Below, one piece after another: positions 1 to 5,109 of a stretch of DNA of 5,109 bases (its first letter is position 1; each line of letters starts with the position of its first letter). This stretch comes from Planctomycetota bacterium. Its GTDB lineage: Bacteria; Planctomycetota; UBA11346. Below the pieces are notes generated by a model, which was not told the DNA's origin, did not search any database, and was given only the letters and a program-made list of their open reading frames with translations. The DNA lies in NCBI GenBank assembly GCA_013821615.1, contig JACDGQ010000274.1:1-5109 (forward strand), given 5' to 3'. A program made the position numbers and the translations under genes.

Positions 1-625
1 CCTCAGCGCGGTGCGCCTCGAGGTCCTGCCCGACGCGCGCCTCGGTGGCCACGGGCCGGGCGCGGCGCCCAACGGCAACTTCGTGCTCACCGGCGCGCAT
101 TTCGCGCTGGTCGGTCCCGCCGGCCGGCGCGAACTCACCCTGGTCGGCGCGGTCGCCGACTTCTCGCAGTCCGGCTGGTCCATCGGCAGCACCGTGATCA
201 GCGAGGGCACCCTCGGCTGGGGCATCGTGCCCGAGACCGGCAAGCCGCACCAGGCGGTGTTCTTCCTCGATCCGGTGGCGGTCGTCGCGGGCGAGCGCCT
301 CGAGGTGCGCCTCGAGCAGCAGCAGCACAACTACGACCAGCACCTGATCGGCTGCTTCCGCCTCGCCGCGACCGGCGACCGCGATCCCGCACGCGGGCTG
401 GCCGCCGGCGGCACCTTCCTGACCGTGCTGCTCGATGGACAGCTGGTGCAGCGCAGCGTCATTCCCCTGGTGGATCAGCCCGCCTCGCGTATCGATGTCG
501 CCATCCCGGCCGGCGCGCGCTGGCTGACCATCGCCACCAGCGATGGCGGCTTCGGCGACGGCTTCCAGTGGGGCACCCTGGGCGATGCGCGCATCGCCCT
601 CGAGCCGGCGGCGTCCGCGCCCTGA
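1..625 (+). CDS. 3' end of a secreted planctomycete-type protein with C-terminal NPCBM-like domain (5' truncated)
   Basis: The frame is open from base 2, so the gene almost certainly starts upstream; the GTG at 11 lies inside the conserved motif and is not a credible start. About 207 codons are visible. The first part reads RLEVLPD, then GPG, then NGNFVLT, followed by a segment with GWSIG, GWGIVPETGKPHQAVFFL and a closing 'HLIGCFRLAAT' strand. I recognise this order from the beta-rich modules of DUF1549/DUF1553 (PSD1-type cytochrome) and related secreted proteins of Planctomycetota and relatives. The last ~70 residues (GGTFLTVLLDGQLV, then ARWLTIATSDGGFGDGFQWG, then LGDARIAL) resemble an NPCBM carbohydrate-binding module, where 'W..ARI' is the usual last strand. 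It probably acts outside the cytoplasm on polysaccharide or the cell surface. The enzymatic N-terminus is outside the window, so the exact family is open. It ends TGA, 79 nt before the next gene. Confidence 0.7.
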   Translation, partial: LSAVRLEVLPDARLGGHGPGAAPNGNFVLTGAHFALVGPAGRRELTLVGAVADFSQSGWSIGSTVISEGTLGWGIVPETGKPHQAVFFLDPVAVVAGERLEVRLEQQQHNYDQHLIGCFRLAATGDRDPARGLAAGGTFLTVLLDGQLVQRSVIPLVDQPASRIDVAIPAGARWLTIATSDGGFGDGFQWGTLGDARIALEPAASAP

Positions 626-704
626 CCCCGCCGGAACGATCACCACGCCGACGGCGACCGCCCGTATACGCTTTACCCTCTGCCCCACGCCCCCAAGGAA
701 CCCC
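626..704. other. Short intergenic spacer
   Basis: These 79 nt lie between the stop of the NPCBM-type gene and the ATG of the beta-propeller gene. They contain no clear hairpin terminator and no convincing -35/-10 pair. The AT-richer run around 664-674 (GTATACGCTTTA) is the only candidate core promoter and is weak. The two flanking genes could be co-transcribed. Confidence 0.4.
695..700 (+). promoter_or_regulatory. Ribosome binding site for the beta-propeller gene
   Basis: AAGGAA sits 4 nt before the ATG at 705. It decides the start: the reading frame stays open upstream to an ATG at 543, but that would overlap the preceding gene, has no such site, and would bury the signal peptide inside the protein. 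Confidence 0.6.
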
Positions 705-1730
705 ATGCCCTTCCCCGCGTCGACTCGCACCCAACGCCACCTCCTGACCCGCCTCGCCGCCGGCCTCGCCTGCGTGGTCGCCACCGCGACCGCGGGCGCC
801 GCCGAGGGTGAACTCGGTCAGGGCGCCTACCGCTACCACGTGCTGCCCGGCTGGGGCGACGTCAGCGCCGAGAGCATCCCGCTGCACGACTGCCACGCCA
901 TGCGCATGGACAGCAAGGGCCGCATCGTGCTGATCAACAACGGCGGGAACAACAACGTCATCATCTACGACCGCGCCAGCGGCAAGATGCTGCAGACCTG
1001 GGGCACCACGTATCCCGGCGTGCACGGCCTGCAGGTCGTGCCGGGCGCGGATGGCGACCACGTGTGGCTGACCGACCACGACCGCCACCAGGTGATCGAG
1101 GCGACCATCGACGGCAAGGAGCTGCGCACCTTCGACTGGCCCGAGGGCCACGAGCCGTACACCAAGAAGGACCAGTACAAGCCGACCGACATCGAGTTCG
1201 GCGACCAGGGCGACTTCTACGTCTTCGACGGCTATGGCCAGGCCACCATCATCCACTACGCCGCCGACGCCAAGATCCTGCGCATCTTCGGTGGCAAGGG
1301 CGACAAGCCCGAGAACCTCAACACCCCGCACGGCGGCATCATCGACCGCCGCGACCCGGCCAAGCCGGTGCTGCTGGTGGCCTCGCGCGGGCAGCAGGCG
1401 ATCAAGCGCTTCACCCTCGACGGCGACTACATCGACGCCATCCCGATGCCCGGCGCCGACGTCTGCGACGTCTTCATCTTCAAGGGCGACCTCTACGTGC
1501 CCAACCTCAACGGCTACGTGTCGATCCTCGACAAGACCGGCAAGGTGGTTTCCAACGTCGCCGGCAGCGCACCCGCGTACGACCCCGAGGGCCATCTCAC
1601 CAAGATGTCCAGCACCGGCGACACCTTCATCCACCCGCACAACCTTTTCGTCGATCCGGACGGCGCGATCTATGTCGCGCAGTGGAACTCGAAGGGCACG
1701 CACCCGATCAAGCTCGAGCGGGTGAAGTGA
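705..1730 (+). CDS. Secreted six-bladed beta-propeller (NHL-type) protein
   Basis: The product is 341 residues. Residues 1-33 form a signal peptide: basic start (RTQRHLLTR), hydrophobic core (LAAGLACVVATATA), and an A-x-A type cleavage region near GAA at 31-33. It should be exported. The rest has about six repeated beta-sheet units, each with a 'D..G..xV' turn: DSKGRIVLINN (69-79), GDHVWLTD (117-124), GDQGDFYVFDGYG (166-178), PVLLVASR (221-228), GDLYVPN (261-267) and DPDGAIYVAQWN (317-328). This is the pattern of NHL/SMP-30-like six-bladed propellers. Histidines recur at blade starts (H61/H64, H107, H209, H310/H312), which could place them around the central channel; a metal or ligand site there is inference. 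The family is common in PVC bacteria without a firm function. NHL propellers include peptidyl-alpha-hydroxyglycine lyases, but I cannot assign that activity here. The gene is followed by a strong terminator. Confidence 0.8.
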   Translation: MPFPASTRTQRHLLTRLAAGLACVVATATAGAAEGELGQGAYRYHVLPGWGDVSAESIPLHDCHAMRMDSKGRIVLINNGGNNNVIIYDRASGKMLQTWGTTYPGVHGLQVVPGADGDHVWLTDHDRHQVIEATIDGKELRTFDWPEGHEPYTKKDQYKPTDIEFGDQGDFYVFDGYGQATIIHYAADAKILRIFGGKGDKPENLNTPHGGIIDRRDPAKPVLLVASRGQQAIKRFTLDGDYIDAIPMPGADVCDVFIFKGDLYVPNLNGYVSILDKTGKVVSNVAGSAPAYDPEGHLTKMSSTGDTFIHPHNLFVDPDGAIYVAQWNSKGTHPIKLERVK

Positions 1731-1771
1731 GCGGCTGAGACCGCTGGCGGGTCTGCGCACGCGCCGCCTGG

Positions 1772-1802
1772 AAAACCGCGCCCGACTGGGCGCGGTTTTT
1801 TT
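1772..1802 (+). terminator. Rho-independent terminator
   Basis: A perfect 12-bp stem (AAAACCGCGCCC at 1772-1783 with its complement at 1788-1799), loop GACT at 1784-1787, is followed by a T run through 1802 (seven T counted from 1796). It lies 41 nt after the beta-propeller stop and should end that transcript. The four A at the 5' side give a weak T tract on the minus strand, so it may be partly bidirectional. Confidence 0.92.
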
Positions 1803-2044
1803 GTTCCTCGTCATTCGTGGTGATCCATTGCCTATTCGGGTCTCGTCGATCACCACAGGAAAGACAGGATCAAACAAGAGGAACGGAGTAACGGAGGACA
1901 GCCAAGAGTTGGCGATGCCGTTTTTACGGACTTCGCTTTTTTCACTGGCTCCCTTTCTTCCTCCGTTTCTCCGTTCCTCTTGTTCGATCAGGATTCGCTT
2001 TCCCCGCGATGGACGGAAAGTTTCCACCTCGGATGACGAGGAAC
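1803..2044. repeat. ~242-bp imperfect palindromic element, probable non-coding interspersed repeat / MITE-like
   Basis: This gene-free stretch folds back on itself in three nested arms. Outer arms 1803-1822 and 2025-2044 pair at 18 of 20 positions. A short middle arm pairs GGAAAG (1858-1863) with CTTTCC (1998-2003). Inner arms 1868-1898 and 1959-1989 pair at 29 of 31 positions, the left being purine-rich (AACAAGAGGAACGGAG) and the right pyrimidine-rich. The centre holds two small hairpins: GCCAA-gag-TTGGC (1901-1913) and CCGT-tttt-ACGG (1918-1929). Base composition is clearly more AT-rich than the flanking genes. It begins immediately after the terminator T run. There is no transposase and no clear target-site duplication. 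The frames reading through it lack a ribosome site and coding character. I infer a mobile or dispersed palindromic element; copy number cannot be seen from one window. Confidence 0.75.
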
Positions 2045-2052
2045 CGGGTTTT

Positions 2053-2068
2053 TGGGGGAGACCCCCCA
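2053..2068. other. Small G/C hairpin between the repeat and the pncB promoter
   Basis: TGGGGG (2053-2058) pairs with CCCCCA (2063-2068) around the loop AGAC. A T run precedes the stem on the + strand, and no T run follows it on either strand, so it is not a standard terminator. It may be the edge of the neighbouring palindromic element or a structural remnant. Confidence 0.4.
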
Positions 2069-2094
2069 GCGGTCGTGCGCCAGCCCGCAGGTGC

Positions 2095-2122
2095 TTGACT
2101 CGGCCTACATAGTGTATTAAAT
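2095..2122 (+). promoter_or_regulatory. Likely sigma70-type promoter of the pncB operon
   Basis: TTGACT at 2095-2100 is a near-consensus -35. With a 16-nt spacer, TTAAAT at 2117-2122 is the best -10, matching TATAAT at four of six positions. Transcription would start about 2128-2130, leaving a very short leader of some 15 nt before the ATG at 2143. The -10 lies inside an inverted repeat, which fits repression by a bound dimer. The placement is by motif only. Confidence 0.55.
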
Positions 2123-2129
2123 ACACCAT
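2109..2129. promoter_or_regulatory. 21-bp operator-like palindrome over the -10 region
   Basis: The half-sites ATAGTGTATT (2109-2118) and AATACACCAT (2120-2129) are inverted repeats around A2119, with one mismatch (2111/2127). The inner 7 bp per arm (GTGTATT / AATACAC) is perfect. It covers the predicted -10 and ends just before the ribosome site, the classic position for a repressor. Its size suits a dimeric helix-turn-helix regulator. The GTGTATT half-site recalls operators of GntR/YtrA-type repressors. The NAD regulator NrtR also uses palindromes of about this length. Which protein binds cannot be told from the window, and no regulator gene is present. Confidence 0.6.
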
Positions 2130-2130
2130 A

Positions 2131-2135
2131 GAGGA
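2131..2135 (+). promoter_or_regulatory. Ribosome binding site for pncB
   Basis: GAGGA (2131-2135) lies 7 nt before the ATG at 2143. It supports that start, which also matches the conserved N-terminus of the enzyme (LLTDLYQLTM). Confidence 0.75.
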
Positions 2136-2142
2136 AACGCCC

Positions 2143-3609
2143 ATGGACGGTCAGGCACTGCTCACCGATCTCTACCAGCTGACCATGGCCTACGGCTACT
2201 GGCGCAGCGGCACGGCCGAGCACGAGGCGGTCTTCCATCTGCACTTCCGCAAGCCGCCCTTCGGCAGCGGCTATACCGTCGCTGCGGGGCTGGGGCTGGC
2301 GCTCGACTGGTTGCGCGACTTCCGCTTCGCGGCTGACGATCTCGCCTACCTGGCGACCATCCCGGGCAACGACGGCAAGCCGATCTTCGCCGCGGAATTC
2401 CTCGACTATCTCGCCGACCTGCGCCTGACCGTCGATATCGACGCCGTGCCCGAGGGCACGGTGGTGTTTCCGCACCAGCCGCTGGTGCGCGTGCGCGGGC
2501 CCATTTTGCAGGGGCAGCTGCTCGAGACCGCGCTGCTGTGCCTGATCAACTTCAACAGCCTGGTCGCGACCAAGGCCGCGCGCATCTGCCAGGCCGCGCG
2601 CGGCGAGCCGGTGCTGGAGTTCGGCCTGCGCCGCGCGCAGGGCCTGGACGGCGCGCTCAGCGCCAGCCGCGCCGCCTACATCGGCGGCTGCGCGTCGACC
2701 TCGAACGTGCTCGCCGGCAAGCGCTACGGCATTCCGGTGCGCGGCACGCACGCGCACAGCTGGGTGATGTCGTTCGACGATGAACTCTCCGCGTTCGAGG
2801 CCTACGCGCGGGCGATGCCCAACAACTGCGTCTTCCTGGTCGACACCTACGACACCGTCGAGGGGGTGAAGCACGCCATCACCGTGGCGCGCCAACTGCG
2901 CGCGCGCGGCCACGAGATCGTCGGCATCCGCCTCGATTCGGGTGACCTCGCGTGGCTGTCGATCCAGGCGCGCGCGCTGCTCGACGAGGCGGGCTTCCCC
3001 AAGGCGGTGATCGTCGCCTCGAACGACCTCGACGAGCGCACCATCGCCAGCATCAAGGACCAGGGCGGCACCATCGCGGTGTGGGGCGTCGGCACCAAGC
3101 TGGTCACCGCCTACGACCAGCCCGCGCTCGGCGGCGTCTACAAGCTCGCCGCGATCCGCGCGCCGGGTGGGGAGTGGCGTCCCAAGCTCAAGCTCAGCGA
3201 GCAGGCGGTGAAGGTCTCGAACCCCGGCATCCAGAACGTGCGCCGCTTCAGCGCCGGCGGTGAAGCCGTCGGCGACGTGATCTGGGACGAGCTGCACGGC
3301 GAACCCGGCGAGTGGGTGATGGTCGATCCCACCGATCCGACCCGCCGCCGGCGCATGGGTCTGACCACGGAGCACGGCACCGCGATGACCGCAGCGGACC
3401 TGCTGATGCCGGTCCTGCGCGGCGGCCAGCCGGTCTACCAGCAACCCCTGCTGGCCGAAGTCCGCGCCCACGCCCAGGCCCAGCTCGCGCTCTTCCATCC
3501 CGGCATCAAGCGCCTGGACAATCCGCACCAGTATCCGGTCGGACTCGAGCAGGGATTGCATGAGCGGAAGACCGCGCTGATCCTGGCCGCCCGCGTCCGG
3601 AAAGTTTGA
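2143..3609 (+). CDS. pncB: Nicotinate phosphoribosyltransferase
   Basis: The 488-residue product matches the usual size of this family. It joins nicotinate and PRPP, with ATP hydrolysis, to give nicotinate mononucleotide (EC 6.3.4.21), the entry step of the Preiss-Handler NAD salvage route in the cytoplasm. Family landmarks appear in order: TDLYQLTMAYGYW (8-20), F..HFRKPPFGSGYTVAAGL (31-50), LINFNSLVATKAARI (134-148), EFGLRRAQG (159-167), GGCASTSN (181-188), GTHAHSWV (201-208), DTYDT (234-238), IRLDSGDL (262-269) and VWGVGTKLVTAYD (313-325). H205 in GTHAHS corresponds to the histidine that is autophosphorylated in characterised enzymes (position by motif, not alignment). No key motif is missing. 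It is the first gene of an operon with a DUF4291 gene (7 nt downstream) and nadE, and is preceded by a promoter with an operator-like palindrome. Confidence 0.97.
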   Translation: MDGQALLTDLYQLTMAYGYWRSGTAEHEAVFHLHFRKPPFGSGYTVAAGLGLALDWLRDFRFAADDLAYLATIPGNDGKPIFAAEFLDYLADLRLTVDIDAVPEGTVVFPHQPLVRVRGPILQGQLLETALLCLINFNSLVATKAARICQAARGEPVLEFGLRRAQGLDGALSASRAAYIGGCASTSNVLAGKRYGIPVRGTHAHSWVMSFDDELSAFEAYARAMPNNCVFLVDTYDTVEGVKHAITVARQLRARGHEIVGIRLDSGDLAWLSIQARALLDEAGFPKAVIVASNDLDERTIASIKDQGGTIAVWGVGTKLVTAYDQPALGGVYKLAAIRAPGGEWRPKLKLSEQAVKVSNPGIQNVRRFSAGGEAVGDVIWDELHGEPGEWVMVDPTDPTRRRRMGLTTEHGTAMTAADLLMPVLRGGQPVYQQPLLAEVRAHAQAQLALFHPGIKRLDNPHQYPVGLEQGLHERKTALILAARVRKV

Positions 3610-3612
3610 GGA
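3608..3612 (+). promoter_or_regulatory. Ribosome binding site for the DUF4291 gene, overlapping the pncB stop
   Basis: GAGGA at 3608-3612 uses the last two bases of the pncB TGA and lies 4 nt before the ATG at 3617. The overlap points to co-translation with pncB. Confidence 0.6.
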
Positions 3613-3616
3613 TCCC

Positions 3617-4252
3617 ATGCAGCTCGATTGGAAGCCCTACGCGGACGTGTGCGGAAGGTGGCCGGCCGCAGGCCGCCACATCCTCGCTTCGTACGACGCC
3701 GAAGAGATCGTGGTCTATCAGGCATACCGCCCCGAGATCGCCGATCATGCCGTGCAGCACCAGCGTTTCGGCGGACCATTCAGCCTCAACCGCATGAGCT
3801 GGATCAAGCCCAACTTCCTGTGGATGATGCATCGCTGCGGCTGGGCCGGCAAGCCCGATCAGCAGCGCGTGCTGGCGATCCACCTCAGGATGCAGGCCTT
3901 CATCGGCATCCTGGGAAGTGCGGTGTGGTCGAGCTTCCAGCCAGGGCTCCATGCCTCGCCCGAGGCGTGGAGCGCCGCCGTGGACGGCAGCGACATCCGC
4001 CTGCAATGGGATCCCGATCACGATCCTGCCGGCCGCGCCCAGCCGCGGCGCGCCGTGCAGCTCGGGATGCGGGGGCAGGCACTGCGCAGCTATGCCCAGG
4101 ATTGGCTCACGCGTATCGAAGACATCACCGCCCAGGTGCATGCCCAGGCTGGGCGGCGCGGCGATCCACGCGCATTGCTGGTGCCTGATGAGCGACCGCT
4201 CACACTCGTGGACCCGGCGCTCAGAACCACCCTCAAGCTCGATCTCCCATGA
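3617..4252 (+). CDS. DUF4291 family protein of unknown function
   Basis: The 211-residue product is full length for the family. I recognise DUF4291 from GRHILASYD (19-27), VVYQAYRPEIA (32-42), F..PFSLNRMSWIKPNFLW (51-69), MMHRCGW (70-76), RVLAI (84-88), the LHAS segment (111-114), LQWDPDHDP (129-137), RRAVQLGMRG (144-153), IEDIT (167-171) and ERPL (192-195). There is no signal peptide or membrane segment, so it should be cytoplasmic. The family has no established reaction that I know of. The conserved W, Y, R, H, D and E residues look like an enzyme or nucleotide-binding fold rather than a structural protein. The context is unusual: it lies 7 nt after pncB and its stop overlaps the nadE start (ATGA), so it is likely made together with NAD-synthesis enzymes. 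A role in NAD or nucleotide metabolism is inferred from this placement alone. It appears somewhat less GC-biased than its neighbours, compatible with later insertion into the operon. Confidence 0.88.
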   Translation: MQLDWKPYADVCGRWPAAGRHILASYDAEEIVVYQAYRPEIADHAVQHQRFGGPFSLNRMSWIKPNFLWMMHRCGWAGKPDQQRVLAIHLRMQAFIGILGSAVWSSFQPGLHASPEAWSAAVDGSDIRLQWDPDHDPAGRAQPRRAVQLGMRGQALRSYAQDWLTRIEDITAQVHAQAGRRGDPRALLVPDERPLTLVDPALRTTLKLDLP

Positions 4253-5109
4253 CCACCCTCCGCCTCGCCGCCGCCATACTCAACCAGACCCCGCTCGACT
4301 GGGATGGCAACCAGGCGCGCATCGTCGCCGCGCTGCGCGCCGCGCGCCAGCAGGGCGTGGCCATGCTCTGCCTGCCGGAGCTGTGCATCACCGGCTACGG
4401 CTGCGAGGACGCCTTCCACGGCCTCGACGTGGTCGCGCAGGCGGAGCGTGTGCTGCTCGAGCTGCTGCCCGAGACCGTCGGCCTGGTGGTGTGCATCGGC
4501 CTGCCCTGGCTGCACCACCGCGCGCTGTTCAACACCGTGGCGGTGGTCGCCGACGGCGTGGTGCTGGGCCTGGTCGCCAAGCAGCACCTCGCCGGCGACG
4601 GCATCCACTACGAGCCACGCTGGTTCAAGCCGTGGCAGGAAGGCCTGGTCGCGGCCACGGTCGTCGGCGGGCGCGAGGTGCCGCTGGGCGACCTGCTTTT
4701 CGACGTCGGCGGGGTGCGCTTCGGCTTCGAGATCTGCGAAGACGCGTGGGTCGCCGGGCGCGCGGGCGTGCGCCTCGCCGCCTTCGGCGCCGACGTCATC
4801 CTCAATCCGTCGGCCAGCCACTTCGCCTTCGGCAAGCTGGCGGTGCGCCACCGCTTCGTCATCGAGGGCAGCCGCGCGTTCGGCTGCGCCTACGTCTACG
4901 CCAACCTGCTCGGCAACGAGGCCGGCCGTGCAATCTACGATGGCGGCGCGCTGATCGCCGCCGGCGGGCGCATCCTGGTCCAGGGCCAGCGCCTCGGCTT
5001 CCACGAGTGGGACCTGACCGCCGCCACCGTCGACATCGCCGCCGCGCGCCTCGCCCAGGCGCGCAGCGCCAGCTTCGCGCCCGCGCTGCGCGAGCACCCC
5101 GGCCTGGTG
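4249..5109 (+). CDS. nadE: Glutamine-dependent NAD+ synthetase, N-terminal part (3' truncated by window)
   Basis: 287 codons are visible and the frame is open at the window end; full enzymes of this type are usually about 540-680 residues. The enzyme amidates nicotinate adenine dinucleotide to NAD+ with ATP, taking ammonia from glutamine (EC 6.3.5.1). The visible part is the nitrilase-type glutaminase domain. Its Glu-Lys-Cys triad is intact by motif: E44 in LCLPELCITGYG, K111 in LVAKQHL, and C163 in FGFEICEDAW. Further family signs are GDGIHYEPRWF (116-126), the 'NPSASHFAFGK' stretch and YANLLGNEAGR. The synthetase domain with its SGG[VM]DS ATP loop should follow beyond 5109. The ATG overlaps the DUF4291 stop by 4 nt (ATGA), and there is no clear ribosome site of its own, so translation is probably coupled. 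With PncB it covers the first and last steps of the Preiss-Handler route; NadD is not in the window. Confidence 0.95.
   Translation, partial: MTTLRLAAAILNQTPLDWDGNQARIVAALRAARQQGVAMLCLPELCITGYGCEDAFHGLDVVAQAERVLLELLPETVGLVVCIGLPWLHHRALFNTVAVVADGVVLGLVAKQHLAGDGIHYEPRWFKPWQEGLVAATVVGGREVPLGDLLFDVGGVRFGFEICEDAWVAGRAGVRLAAFGADVILNPSASHFAFGKLAVRHRFVIEGSRAFGCAYVYANLLGNEAGRAIYDGGALIAAGGRILVQGQRLGFHEWDLTAATVDIAAARLAQARSASFAPALREHPGLV

Noticed and set aside
543..704. Upstream extension of the beta-propeller frame to the ATG at 543
   Set aside because: It overlaps the end of the preceding gene, lacks a ribosome site, and would place the signal peptide internally. The ATG at 705 has AAGGAA in front of it.
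1868..1989. CRISPR-like or tRNA-like structure in the inner arms
   Set aside because: There are only two arms and they are inverted, not direct, with no spacer periodicity. No tRNA cloverleaf or anticodon arm can be formed.
2053..2068. Terminator for a minus-strand transcript
   Set aside because: On the minus strand the stem is followed by A residues, not T, and there is no minus-strand gene to end.
1801..2112. 103-aa + strand frame over the intergenic repeat
   Set aside because: It is composed almost wholly of the palindromic element, begins at a TTG in the terminator T run, and has no ribosome site.
459..2144. 561-aa open frame on the minus strand
   Set aside because: It lies antisense to the beta-propeller gene and runs through the terminator and palindrome. 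Its composition is the Val/Ala/Asp/Arg-rich pattern of a high-GC antisense shadow, with no recognisable domain.
1942..3618. 558-aa open frame on the minus strand
   Set aside because: It is fully antisense to pncB, which is a clear enzyme gene. The translation is low-complexity shadow sequence and its tail is palindrome-derived.
4090..5097. 335-aa open frame on the minus strand
   Set aside because: It is antisense to nadE, whose catalytic triad is intact on the + strand. No domain is visible in the minus translation.

Overview
This is a GC-rich window in which every recognisable gene lies on the + strand. The best lineage hint is the 5'-truncated first gene. It carries the 'RLEVLPD...GPG...NGNFVLT' signature followed by a 'GW.I...GKPH.AVF' segment, an arrangement I associate with the secreted DUF1549/DUF1553 (PSD1-type) and related proteins of Planctomycetota and other PVC-group bacteria. 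The secreted six-bladed beta-propeller downstream fits the same setting. I therefore infer a planctomycete or other PVC bacterium, with moderate confidence; no rRNA or other firm marker is present.

Layout: (1) 1-625, the 3' end of a large secreted or surface protein ending in an NPCBM-like carbohydrate-binding module. (2) 705-1730, an exported NHL-type six-bladed beta-propeller, closed by a strong intrinsic terminator at 1772-1802. (3) 1803-2142, a gene-free stretch. Most of it is a roughly 242-bp imperfect palindrome (1803-2044) that looks like a non-coding interspersed repeat or MITE-like element. It is followed by a small G/C hairpin, a sigma70-like promoter and a 21-bp operator-like palindrome. 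(4) 2143-5109, a tight operon of pncB (nicotinate phosphoribosyltransferase), a DUF4291 gene, and the first 287 codons of nadE (glutamine-dependent NAD+ synthetase), which runs off the window.

The operon supplies the first and last enzymes of the Preiss-Handler route: nicotinate to nicotinate mononucleotide (PncB), and deamido-NAD to NAD+ (NadE, using glutamine through its N-terminal nitrilase domain). The middle step (NadD) is not in view. The DUF4291 gene is 7 nt from pncB and overlaps nadE by 4 nt (ATGA), so it is probably co-translated with NAD-synthesis enzymes. That is the main functional clue for an uncharacterised family. The palindrome over the promoter suggests the operon is controlled by a dimeric repressor, possibly one that senses NAD status.

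The long ORFs on the minus strand, and several in other + frames, are shadows of high-GC coding sequence and are not annotated.
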